Assembly (NCBI GenBank): GCA_949293405.1
Contig: CASFDI010000013.1
Location: 1-44,248 of the forward strand
DNA: 44,248 nt
From: an uncultured bacterium
GTDB lineage: Bacteria > Bacillota > Clostridia > Oscillospirales > CAG-272
Direction: 5' to 3'
Below, piece after piece: positions 25,264 to 32,628 of this stretch. The notes beneath the pieces are model-generated. The model was not told where the DNA came from. It did not search any database and was given only the letters and a program-made list of their open reading frames with translations. The position numbers were made by a program, and so were the translations under genes. Every line of letters begins with the position of its first letter. The stretch's first letter is position 1.

Positions 25264-26156
25264 CAGCAGTCACGCTCCAGCAGATAGAAAGCAAAAGCGG
25301 TGAGCGTTCCCTCGCGGTCGTAAGGAGCGATTGCACAAACCGCCTCGTCGGTCAGCCGGCGTGCCTCATCCCGCGCCTGCCCGGGTGTGTCAAAAGTGAG
25401 AAAAGTGGTTTTCCCGCTTGCTGCGTCCTTGCCCGGTGTTTTCCCCAGACGGGCAGCAGTACCTTCCACATCCAGCAGATCGTCCACAATCTGAAAGACC
25501 AGCCCGACCGATGCGGCATACCGGTCAGCTGCCTGCTGCAGAGCCTCGTCCGGCTCAGGACTGCACAGACATCCGAGCAGACAGGCAGCGCGGATCAGCG
25601 CGCCGGTCTTACAGGCGTGCAGGCGCAGCAGTTCTTCCCTGGTGATTCGGCGGTGCTCCGCCGCGAGATCCATGATCTGTCCGCCTACCATGCCACGGTA
25701 ACCCGCCGCCTCAGACAGCAGGCGCACCGCACAGCCGAGAGTCTCCCCACGCAGAGTGGGCAGCGTCAGCATCCGGAACGCTTCCGTCAGAAGTGCATCT
25801 CCTGCAAGGACTGCCGTCGCCTCACCGAATACTTTGTGATTGGTGGGCATGCCGCGCCGCAGATCGTCATCGTCCATACAGGGCAGATCGTCGTGAATCA
25901 GCGAATAAGTATGCACCATCTCAAGAGCTGCGGAAAAGGCAAGCGCAGTATCCTGCTCCCCGCCTGACAGGGCCGCGAAGGACTGGACGAGAAAAGGGCG
26001 GATGCGCTTGCCGCCTGCGAGCAGGCTGTAGCGCATCGGTCTGACAATGGCACTGAGCGCGGGATCGGCGTCGGGCAGTACGGCGTCCAGATAAGCAGTG
26101 GTTTTCTCCGCACATTCCCTGAGCATACCCGAGATGTGCTCACTGGTCATCTGCAT
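25263..26156 (-). CDS. ispA: Polyprenyl (farnesyl/geranyl) diphosphate synthase
   Basis: Condenses isopentenyl and allylic diphosphates into short-chain polyprenyl diphosphates for quinone and undecaprenyl synthesis. The 297-residue protein has LAGGKRIRP, the first Asp-rich motif in HDDLPCMDDDD (89-98), GQIMDL and the second Asp-rich motif FQIVDDLLD. The start at 26156 has GGAGG 9 bases upstream and overlaps xseB by 17 bases; ATG at 26150 is an alternative. dxs, often next in this cluster, is missing. Confidence 0.95.
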   Translation of the reverse strand: MQMTSEHISGMLRECAEKTTAYLDAVLPDADPALSAIVRPMRYSLLAGGKRIRPFLVQSFAALSGGEQDTALAFSAALEMVHTYSLIHDDLPCMDDDDLRRGMPTNHKVFGEATAVLAGDALLTEAFRMLTLPTLRGETLGCAVRLLSEAAGYRGMVGGQIMDLAAEHRRITREELLRLHACKTGALIRAACLLGCLCSPEPDEALQQAADRYAASVGLVFQIVDDLLDVEGTAARLGKTPGKDAASGKTTFLTFDTPGQARDEARRLTDEAVCAIAPYDREGTLTAFAFYLLERDC

Positions 26157-26385
26157 GGACAGGTTCCTCCTCCGGGCTGGTTCCTTCTGCCTGTTCCTTG
26201 AGGACAGAGACCTTCTGTTCCGCTTTCCGGAGCGCATCCTCACAGAAGCGGATATATGCCACCGCTTCCTCAAAGGCACGCAAAGAATCTTCCAGCGAGA
26301 GGGCGCCGTTATCAAGCTGCCGTGCAATTTCCTCAATTTTCTGCATGGCAGTTTCAAATGTTGTGGATTTCGGAGGCTGTTTCAT
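26140..26385 (-). CDS. xseB: Exodeoxyribonuclease VII small subunit
   Basis: The small subunit of the single-strand-specific ExoVII nuclease. The 81-residue protein is a helical hairpin with the family pattern FETAMQKIEEIARQLDNGALSLEDSLRAFEEAV and an acidic C-terminal tail. It lies 9 bases after xseA and overlaps ispA by 17 bases. Confidence 0.95.
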   Translation of the reverse strand: MKQPPKSTTFETAMQKIEEIARQLDNGALSLEDSLRAFEEAVAYIRFCEDALRKAEQKVSVLKEQAEGTSPEEEPVHADDQ

Positions 26386-26394
26386 ATGATCTGC

Positions 26395-27636
26395 TCACTC
26401 CTTTTCTGATGGATGAAGTTCCGTGACGGTCGCATCTGCCTCCCCGTCCGAAAAACGGATCCGGACCGGGTCCCCCACGGCGAGAGAAGCGACTGCGGTC
26501 TGCGGCACCCCTTGGGGATCCGTGCATACCGAATATCCGCGTGCAAGTACCGCAAGCGGGCTGAGCGCCTGTATGGCTGCGCTCTGTGCGGAAAGGGCGG
26601 CATGCATGCCGTCCAGTCTGGAATCCATGCGGCTGTACACGCGTTCGGCGGCATAGGAAAGATGCTGATAAAACACGGGCAGCAGCGATTCGGGGTCCTG
26701 CAGAACACGACGCCCCTTGAGAGAAGCGAGCCGGGACCGTTCATGCGACAGACGGTCCTGAAGAGTGCCGAGAAGCCCGGTGCGCATGCGCGAGAGCTGA
26801 AGCAAAAGCGACGCCGCATCCGGCACGGCTAATTCAGCCGCTGCGGAAGGCGTGGGCGCACGCAGATCCGCCACAAAATCGAGAATAGTGAAGTCGGTTT
26901 CATGCCCGACTGCTGAGATCAGCGGGATGCTGCAGGCCGCCGCGGCGCGCGCGAGTGTCTCATCGTTGAAGGCCCAGAGATCTTCAAGGGATCCGCCGCC
27001 CCGCCCCATGATGATCAGATCCACCGGCACGCGCTCCGAAAAGCAGGCAAGCCCTGCAAGCAGACTCGGTACAGCGCCCTCTCCCTGTACCAGCGCGGGA
27101 TACAGATACACCTGCGCCAGCGGATAACGACGCCCCAGTACATGCAGAATGTCGCGCACTGCCGCGCCCGTAGTGGAGGTGATCACGCCGATCCGGCGCG
27201 GATAGCGCGGGATCGGTTTCTTGCGCTTCGGATCAAAAAGTCCTTCTGCCTCAAGTTTTCTCTTCAGTTGCTCATATGCAAGGTGCAGGTCTCCCACCCC
27301 GTCCGGTGTGAGCTGACGAACCAGGATCTGACAGTCGCCCCGCGGCTCGTACAGGGTAAACGATCCCGTAGCAAGCACCTTCATCCCGTTCTCCGGGCGG
27401 AAGCGCAGACGGATGCAATGAGGTCTGAACATCACCGCGCGGCAGACCGCAGAAGCGTCCTTGAGATTGAAATACAAATGTCCGCCCTTCTCGGACAGAT
27501 TGGAGATTTCCCCGCGCACCGTCAGGTTCTGAAGGGTCACATCCAGCTGAAAAGATTCCCGTATATAGGCATTGAGCGCGCTGACCGTAAAGATCTGCGG
27601 CTCATCGTCACCTTCTCTGTAATATATTTTCGCCAT
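26395..27636 (-). CDS. xseA: Exodeoxyribonuclease VII large subunit
   Basis: The catalytic subunit of ExoVII. The 413 residues start with an OB-fold (FQLDVTLQNLTVRGEISNLSEKGGHLYFNLKD). The catalytic region carries GVITSTTGAAVRDIL, IIMGRGGGSLEDLWAFNDE and ISAVGHETDFTILDFVADLRAPTPSAAAEL. A coiled helical region and a short C-terminal strand segment with GYSV follow. It lies 5 bases after the TsaD-like gene. Confidence 0.96.
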   Translation of the reverse strand: MAKIYYREGDDEPQIFTVSALNAYIRESFQLDVTLQNLTVRGEISNLSEKGGHLYFNLKDASAVCRAVMFRPHCIRLRFRPENGMKVLATGSFTLYEPRGDCQILVRQLTPDGVGDLHLAYEQLKRKLEAEGLFDPKRKKPIPRYPRRIGVITSTTGAAVRDILHVLGRRYPLAQVYLYPALVQGEGAVPSLLAGLACFSERVPVDLIIMGRGGGSLEDLWAFNDETLARAAAACSIPLISAVGHETDFTILDFVADLRAPTPSAAAELAVPDAASLLLQLSRMRTGLLGTLQDRLSHERSRLASLKGRRVLQDPESLLPVFYQHLSYAAERVYSRMDSRLDGMHAALSAQSAAIQALSPLAVLARGYSVCTDPQGVPQTAVASLAVGDPVRIRFSDGEADATVTELHPSEKE

Positions 27637-27641
27637 ATCCC

Positions 27642-28574
27642 TTACCCCGCACGGCGCGCCAGCAACGCAATCCCCACCGCGTTGTCCGAGCTGAATTCCG
27701 CAGGCGCGAACAGCGCCGGGAAAAGACTCTCAATCCGCTGCCGGATCTGAAGATTGGACATCACGCCGCCGGCATACAGAACAGGGCCGTCGGTCAGGGT
27801 AAGCGCATAAGCACTCATTGCTTCCAGCGCCCCGGCCAGTGTGTTCAGTACAAAGGCCGCTGTCAATGCGCGGTCGGCGGTGTCCCGATACAGTTTCTCT
27901 GCAAGATTGACTACGCCTGACAGATTGACAAAGCCGTCCCTGCAGGCAATTTTCCGCGTCGGGACTTTTCGGGTATTCCGAAGAGCCTCCTCCTGCATGA
28001 ACCGGCCGCACGGAAACGGAAAGCCCAGCATGGTTCCCACCCGGTCAATCACCTGTCCGGCGTTGAGATCCAGTGTTCCGCCCGCAATCTGCGCCGAGAA
28101 GCCCTCTCTGCCGTACTGCGCGATCAACAGTTCCGTTGTACCGCCCGAGACATGAAAAGCGGCAAAGCGCCGCGTCAGAAGTTCCGGAGCACCTGCGCCG
28201 GCAATGGCCGCCATCAGATGGCCGCACTGATGAGAAAAACGGTACAGCGGCACACCGGCCGCCGCAGCGGCACCTGACGCTGTTGCTTCACCTGCCAGAA
28301 AGCACGGCATATAAGAGCCTTCGTGATTGCGTGGGCGCACCGATACACCTACGCCCCGCAAAATTCCCTGACGCAGGGGCCCGGTGACGGTTTCCATAAG
28401 CGCAGGCATCTGCCGCACATGGGCAAAAACAGCATCCGACTGTCGCAACCCGACCGCCCCCGCTTCAACCGGCAAAAGCTGCTTCTGATTACACAGCACC
28501 TCGCCGTCGCCGTCCACCAGCGCCAGCGAGGTGGTATAGTTGCTGGTATCAATGCCCAGCCACAAATCCTTCAT
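27642..28574 (-). CDS. TsaD/Kae1-like protein (Gcp paralogue)
   Basis: A 310-residue protein of the ASKHA fold. It opens with LGIDTSNYTTS as the first phosphate-binding loop. The metal-binding HxxxH is H115-QCG-H119. VSGGTTELL takes the place of the usual VSGGHT, and AGGVMSN near the end is the typical C-terminal loop. True TsaD, which makes t6A on tRNA with TsaB and TsaE, is usually about 335-340 residues and has a different segment where this has RPRNHEGSYMPCFLAG. I therefore take it as the clostridial paralogue often labelled O-sialoglycoprotein endopeptidase, with unknown role. It overlaps nusB by 4 bases and precedes xseA by 5. It could be the only TsaD if no other copy exists. Confidence 0.8.
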   Translation of the reverse strand: MKDLWLGIDTSNYTTSLALVDGDGEVLCNQKQLLPVEAGAVGLRQSDAVFAHVRQMPALMETVTGPLRQGILRGVGVSVRPRNHEGSYMPCFLAGEATASGAAAAAGVPLYRFSHQCGHLMAAIAGAGAPELLTRRFAAFHVSGGTTELLIAQYGREGFSAQIAGGTLDLNAGQVIDRVGTMLGFPFPCGRFMQEEALRNTRKVPTRKIACRDGFVNLSGVVNLAEKLYRDTADRALTAAFVLNTLAGALEAMSAYALTLTDGPVLYAGGVMSNLQIRQRIESLFPALFAPAEFSSDNAVGIALLARRAG

Positions 28575-28978
28575 GACGGTTGTTCCGTTTCCTGCATTAC
28601 AGCGTTCAGCACGCCGTTGACAAACACATACGCCCGTTCCTCGGCATATTTTTTTGTCAGTTCCACCGCTTCGTTAACCGCAACACGCGGCGGCACATCC
28701 GCAAGGTTGCGCATTTCGTAACAGGCAAGCTTCATCGCCGCCATGGAAGCTTTCGAAATCCGGTTGGTCTTCCAGGCGCGGGCATGATCTGCGATCAGGG
28801 CTTCCAGGTCCTGCTCCTGCCCGCAGACACCGGAAAACACCTGTTGTGTGTACGGTGTCAGTTCGATTCCGCGTTCCTGCGCCGCGGTTGTGAGAATTTC
28901 CGCGGGGTCACGTTCCTTATTGAATTCTCTCTCAAAGAGCAGCAGATAGGTGTTTTCCCGTTCCTGTTTTCTGTTCAT
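28571..28978 (-). CDS. nusB: Transcription antitermination factor NusB
   Basis: An all-helical RNA-binding protein that joins NusE (S10) at boxA to promote rRNA antitermination. The 135 residues show the family pattern ARENTYLLLFE-like start and NRISKASMAAMKLACYEM. The C-terminal helix has VAVNEAVELTKKYAEERAYVFVNGVLNAV. ATG at 28978 has GAGGA about 10 bases upstream. It is the first gene after the strong promoter at 29032-29060 and overlaps the next gene by 4 bases. Confidence 0.95.
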   Translation of the reverse strand: MNRKQERENTYLLLFEREFNKERDPAEILTTAAQERGIELTPYTQQVFSGVCGQEQDLEALIADHARAWKTNRISKASMAAMKLACYEMRNLADVPPRVAVNEAVELTKKYAEERAYVFVNGVLNAVMQETEQPS

Positions 28979-29031
28979 ACGATTTTCGCATCCTCAAAAT
29001 ATTTATAACACAATGTCCCAGTATGTTCATT

Positions 29032-29060
29032 ATTATACATTCCTGGCACCAAAAAGTCAA
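29032..29060 (-). promoter_or_regulatory. Promoter of the nusB-recN operon
   Basis: TTGACT (29055-29060), 17 bases, TATAAT (29032-29037) on the minus strand. The leader to nusB is about 47 bases. No other strong promoter or terminator was seen until past recN. Confidence 0.85.
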
Positions 29061-29061
29061 T

Positions 29062-29088
29062 GAATATTCAGTATTTTCCGCATACATT
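29062..29088 (+). promoter_or_regulatory. Candidate sigma-E-like promoter of the M23 peptidase gene
   Basis: GAATATT (29062-29068) and CATACATT (29081-29088) resemble the -35 and -10 of Bacillus sigma-E promoters. The 12-base gap is a little shorter than usual. No good housekeeping promoter is seen here on the plus strand. The site abuts the divergent nusB promoter. Confidence 0.3.
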
Positions 29089-29135
29089 CTTTCTTCGTCA
29101 CAACACTAACCTCAAAGCAGAAAAAAGGAGTTCTT

Positions 29136-30110
29136 ATGAAAGCGATCATATGCTGGATACTGACCTGTGCGGCCGTTTTGTCACCCATGACTGTCGCAGC
29201 GCAACAACAGGAAAAGCCGTCGGTGCGCTGGGTGGATTTTTCAATAACCGCCACTGCTCTGCGCGATGCTGCCGACGCAGATATCGGCACTTACGGAACG
29301 CCCCAGCATGTATGCTGGATCGACGCACTGGCATATCTTGCCTCAAAATACGGCGGCGATTTTTCAAAATATCAGAAAAAACATCTTCAGAGTTACTGCT
29401 CCTTATCGGCAGAGGAACGGACGGAAAAACAGAACGGCATGAAGCTGTTTGCCTATTATCAGAAAGCCTACACCGGGGTGCTTCGCGGCGTGTTGGGGCC
29501 ATACCGGATTGAGACGTACCGCGACGGAGACTGGGAACCGGGACTGCTGCAATACGGTATCCGGGTTTGCCACCCTATTGCAAAAGGATACGGATATACG
29601 CATTTTGACGATTTCGGAGCGTCGCGTGCCTTCGGCTTCAAGCGCCAGCATCTGGGGCACGATCTGATGGGATCGACGGGCACTCCGATTATCGCTACAG
29701 AGGGCGGCATCGTGGAGGCCCTGGGTTGGAACCGATACGGCGGCTGGCGGGTGGGAATCCGTTCCTTCGACGGCTCCCGCTATTATTATTACGCACATCT
29801 GCGCAAAGGACACCCCTACTGCGATCTGTATGAAGGAAAAACGGTCATGGCCGGCGAGGTAATCGGCTATATGGGAAGGACCGGATACAGTGATCGCGAG
29901 GATACTGATAATATCCGGCAGACACATCTGCATTACGGGATTCAGTTGATTTTTCCGCCTGCCAAAAAAGACGATGTCAATCAGATCTGGATCGATCTGC
30001 TCGAGTGGACCCGCTTCCTCGATTCATACCGCATACCGGTCAGCCGCACCCCGGACGGCAAAGAATCGGTCAGCAACCGGCGCATCTGGGTGCCCGACAT
30101 GGGCGACTGA
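29136..30110 (+). CDS. M23 family metallopeptidase (secreted)
   Basis: A 324-residue protein with a signal peptide (MKAIICWILT, hydrophobic to about residue 20, AA-Q). The N-terminal part (residues 27-140) is unfamiliar. The LytM/peptidase M23 domain lies at about 140-285. It has the zinc-binding HxxxD at H172-D176 (HLGHD), YAHL at 219-222 and HxH at 264-266 (HLHYG), so all key residues for a glycyl or cross-link endopeptidase are present. Likely role: cutting or binding peptidoglycan outside the membrane. AAGGAG lies 7 bases before ATG. It is a single gene, divergent from nusB. Confidence 0.9.
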   Translation: MKAIICWILTCAAVLSPMTVAAQQQEKPSVRWVDFSITATALRDAADADIGTYGTPQHVCWIDALAYLASKYGGDFSKYQKKHLQSYCSLSAEERTEKQNGMKLFAYYQKAYTGVLRGVLGPYRIETYRDGDWEPGLLQYGIRVCHPIAKGYGYTHFDDFGASRAFGFKRQHLGHDLMGSTGTPIIATEGGIVEALGWNRYGGWRVGIRSFDGSRYYYYAHLRKGHPYCDLYEGKTVMAGEVIGYMGRTGYSDREDTDNIRQTHLHYGIQLIFPPAKKDDVNQIWIDLLEWTRFLDSYRIPVSRTPDGKESVSNRRIWVPDMGD

Positions 30111-30124
30111 TACAACCAAATTTT

Positions 30125-30157
30125 CCCCCGTAACGGACTTTGACACTGTTGCGGGGG
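30125..30157 (+). terminator. Hairpin after the M23 peptidase gene
   Basis: The 10-bp stem cccccgtaac/gttgcggggg (30125-30134 with 30148-30157) contains one G-T pair. It is followed by a loose T-rich stretch (tcctgaatttt), so termination may be partial. Confidence 0.65.
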
Positions 30158-30190
30158 TCCTGAATTTTCTGTAAAAAAAACACGCCGCTC

Positions 30191-30219
30191 TTGCAAACAG
30201 CGCACAGATATGATATCAT
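30191..30219 (+). promoter_or_regulatory. Promoter of the small membrane protein gene
   Basis: TTGCAA (30191-30196), 17 bases, TATCAT (30214-30219) preceded by TG-A. The ATG follows 30 bases later. Confidence 0.7.
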
Positions 30220-30248
30220 AATTATATCTTATATCTTCGGAGGAGTTT

Positions 30249-30698
30249 ATGAATCGTTTGCGGCAGGTGCTGGTACGGGGATGTGTGCTGAACACTGTTC
30301 TGTCAGTCCTCTTTTTTCTGATCGTTGCCGCGATCAACGAGACCGAGTCGGCCTTTTCGCAGGTTGCCCTGACTCTCAAAGATTATCTGCTGCTGGTACT
30401 CTGTTCTTTTGTGCTGTCGGCAGCAGCGCTTATTTTCCGTTTACGCATGCGATTTATTTTCCGCCTGCTCATTCACTTCTTCGTGCTGGGGACGGTCTAT
30501 TTCACTGCCTTTATCCTGCTGGGAAAACTCAATATCAGTTTTGAGACACCGGCAACCGTCTTTATCGCCATCATGCTGTATATTTTTTTCTACGCTGTCG
30601 GATGCGGCGTCTGGTTCGGGGGTCGGTACCTGTTCTCCCGTACTGCAGCCGGCCGTACAGCCGATCAGCAGCCTTATCAGAATCTTTATAAAGACTGA
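30249..30698 (+). CDS. Four-helix membrane protein, DUF3021-like
   Basis: A 149-residue protein with four hydrophobic segments at about residues 12-30, 45-63, 70-92 and 97-124, and a polar C-terminal tail. The pattern and length fit the DUF3021 family of Firmicutes, some of which sit beside LytTR regulators; no regulator is present here. The function is unknown. GGAGGAG lies directly upstream of ATG. It has its own promoter and terminator, so it is a single-gene unit. Confidence 0.65.
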   Translation: MNRLRQVLVRGCVLNTVLSVLFFLIVAAINETESAFSQVALTLKDYLLLVLCSFVLSAAALIFRLRMRFIFRLLIHFFVLGTVYFTAFILLGKLNISFETPATVFIAIMLYIFFYAVGCGVWFGGRYLFSRTAAGRTADQQPYQNLYKD

Positions 30699-30702
30699 CC
30701 GG

Positions 30703-30734
30703 AACCGGGCCGACACCTTTGCCGACCCGGTTTT
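30703..30734 (+). terminator. Terminator of the small membrane protein gene
   Basis: Stem aaccggg/cccggtt (30703-30709 with 30726-30732), extended inward by partial pairing, followed by TTTTAT. It lies 5 bases past the stop codon. Confidence 0.75.
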
Positions 30735-30802
30735 ATGCAATTTGCACTTACATAGCTTTTTTTATTGCAAAAAGATTGTCAGATGTTTTTCTGTCACTTT
30801 AC

Positions 30803-30831
30803 TTGACTAAACTGTTTTGATTGTGTATAAT
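30803..30831 (+). promoter_or_regulatory. Promoter of the histidine operon
   Basis: TTGACT (30803-30808), 17 bases, TATAAT (30826-30831), 35 bases before the hisZ ATG. The leader is too short for a T-box or a his leader peptide. Confidence 0.85.
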
Positions 30832-30865
30832 ATGCCTATCAAATCTTGGAATTGTGAGGACCGCC

Positions 30866-31987
30866 ATGCAGGATTTTATTCGTTCACTGCCGAAAGAGGA
30901 ACGCCTAACACTGGAGCTTTCCAGGCTGTATGAACAATACGGATACAGCAAATACAGAGTTGCAAAGTTTGAAGACTACTCTTTTTACAGCGACAACCGC
31001 GATTTCCTGATGTCCGACCGTGTGATCACTTTTACCGATTCGGACGGAAAACTGAAAGCCCTCAAGCCTGATATTACCCTTTCCCTGGTCCGCGGTGCGG
31101 ATCTGCACGCTGAGGAAAACACCCGTCTGTACTACAACGAGCAGGTATACCGTACTCCGAAGGGGGGCGGCGATTACAGAGAAATCCGCCAGATGGGACT
31201 GGAGCATCTGGGCGAAATCACGGCATACCGGGAAGCCGAGACCCTGTCACTTGCACTGGACAGCCTTGCGAAAATTGATGATCATTTTTATCTGGTTCTG
31301 TCACATGTGGATCTTCTGACCGCGGTGCTTGCCGAATGCGGGCAAAGTGGCGCGGTGACCGAGGAGCTGGTCGGATGCATTTCAGCCAAGAACATGCACG
31401 ATCTGCGCCGCATCTGTGAGCGTCACGCGATTGCACCTGATGTCTGTGAGAAACTGTGCACGCTGCTCTCCTATTCCGGAAAACCCGGCAAAGTCCTGCA
31501 GGCCCTTTCCTCCCTCAAACTCAACGAAACGGAACGCGCCGCCTGCGATCACCTGGCGCGGCTGACCGAGCTTCTGGCGGTGAATCCGCTGGCGGCTGAT
31601 CATCTGATTCTGGACCCGACCGTCATCGGAAATACCCGGTATTACAACGGAATCCTTTTTTGCGGTTATGTGGAGAAAGTACCTGCCGCTGTTCTGTCAG
31701 GCGGCCGGTACGACCGGTTGGCCGGATCGATCCGCCCGGGGCTTTGCGCCGTGGGATTTGCCGTCTATCTCGACGACCTCAATCTGTACTATCCGGTCAC
31801 CCCCGACCGCTCCCGCCAACTGGTAATTCTGTGTGAGACAGCTGCAGAAGATGAAACACTTGCAAGGCGGGTACGCGCCCTTGTCGAAAAGGGCTACTGC
31901 GTGCAGATCTGCCGGAAATTGCCTGCGCATCTGCACGGTGTGACCGTTCTGCACCATCCCGCATCCAAGGAGGATCCGACATGCTGA
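30866..31987 (+). CDS. hisZ: ATP phosphoribosyltransferase regulatory subunit
   Basis: A paralogue of histidyl-tRNA synthetase that lacks tRNA charging and forms the active enzyme with short HisG. The 373-residue protein has class II synthetase-like motifs: RLYYNEQVYRT (motif 2 region) and LSGGRYDRL near residue 285. The anticodon-binding-like C-terminus is reduced. The start at 30866 has TGAGGA 6 bases upstream; the frame is open to 30821 but there overlaps the promoter. It is the first gene of the operon and overlaps hisG by 7 bases. Confidence 0.95.
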   Translation: MQDFIRSLPKEERLTLELSRLYEQYGYSKYRVAKFEDYSFYSDNRDFLMSDRVITFTDSDGKLKALKPDITLSLVRGADLHAEENTRLYYNEQVYRTPKGGGDYREIRQMGLEHLGEITAYREAETLSLALDSLAKIDDHFYLVLSHVDLLTAVLAECGQSGAVTEELVGCISAKNMHDLRRICERHAIAPDVCEKLCTLLSYSGKPGKVLQALSSLKLNETERAACDHLARLTELLAVNPLAADHLILDPTVIGNTRYYNGILFCGYVEKVPAAVLSGGRYDRLAGSIRPGLCAVGFAVYLDDLNLYYPVTPDRSRQLVILCETAAEDETLARRVRALVEKGYCVQICRKLPAHLHGVTVLHHPASKEDPTC

Positions 31988-32628
31988 ATATTGCACTGCC
32001 GAAAGGGCGTCTGGGCGATAAGGTATATGACCGGCTTTCCCGGATCGGTTATACCTGTGAAGAACTGTATAAGGACAGCCGTAAACTGATTTTTGAGAAT
32101 CCGGCGTGCGGCGTGCGCTATTTCCTGGTCAAGCCATCCGATGTGGCCATCTATGTGTTTCACGGCGCGGCTGATATCGGCATTGTCGGAAAAGATATTC
32201 TGGAAGAAGAGCACCCCGATGTATATGAACTGTATGATCTCGGATTCGGTGCCTGCCGCATGTGCGTCGCAGGTCCGAAGGATTTTGTTGAAGATCGGAC
32301 GCGTCCGCTTCGTGTTGCGACAAAGTTTGAACATACAGCGAAACAGTACTATCTGACGCAGAACCGCAACATTGAGGTCATCAAACTCAACGGTTCCATT
32401 GAAATTGCGCCGCTGCTCGGTCTGTCGGATGTCATTGTGGACATTGTGGAGACCGGCACCACCCTGCGGGAAAACGGACTGGATGTTCTGGAAGTCATTG
32501 CGCCTATCAGTGCACGCCTGATAGCCAACAAAGCTGCCTACCGCTTCAAATATGACGAAATCCGCCTGCTGCAGGAACGCCTGAAAGAACCGGAAAAAGA
32601 AATCAAATCCACGGAGGAGCACTCATGA
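31981..32628 (+). CDS. hisG: ATP phosphoribosyltransferase, short form
   Basis: Catalyses the first step of histidine synthesis, ATP plus PRPP to phosphoribosyl-ATP. At 215 residues it is the short form without the C-terminal regulatory domain, which matches the presence of hisZ just upstream. Motifs are IALPKGRLGD at the start, ADIGIVGKDIL and VDIVETGTTLRENGL, the PRPP-binding loop. AAGGAGG precedes ATG. It overlaps hisD by 4 bases. Confidence 0.97.
   Translation: MLNIALPKGRLGDKVYDRLSRIGYTCEELYKDSRKLIFENPACGVRYFLVKPSDVAIYVFHGAADIGIVGKDILEEEHPDVYELYDLGFGACRMCVAGPKDFVEDRTRPLRVATKFEHTAKQYYLTQNRNIEVIKLNGSIEIAPLLGLSDVIVDIVETGTTLRENGLDVLEVIAPISARLIANKAAYRFKYDEIRLLQERLKEPEKEIKSTEEHS

Noticed and set aside
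30703-30865. T-box or his leader peptide before hisZ
   Set aside because: The promoter lies 35 bases from the start codon, and no run of His codons or T-box core is present.
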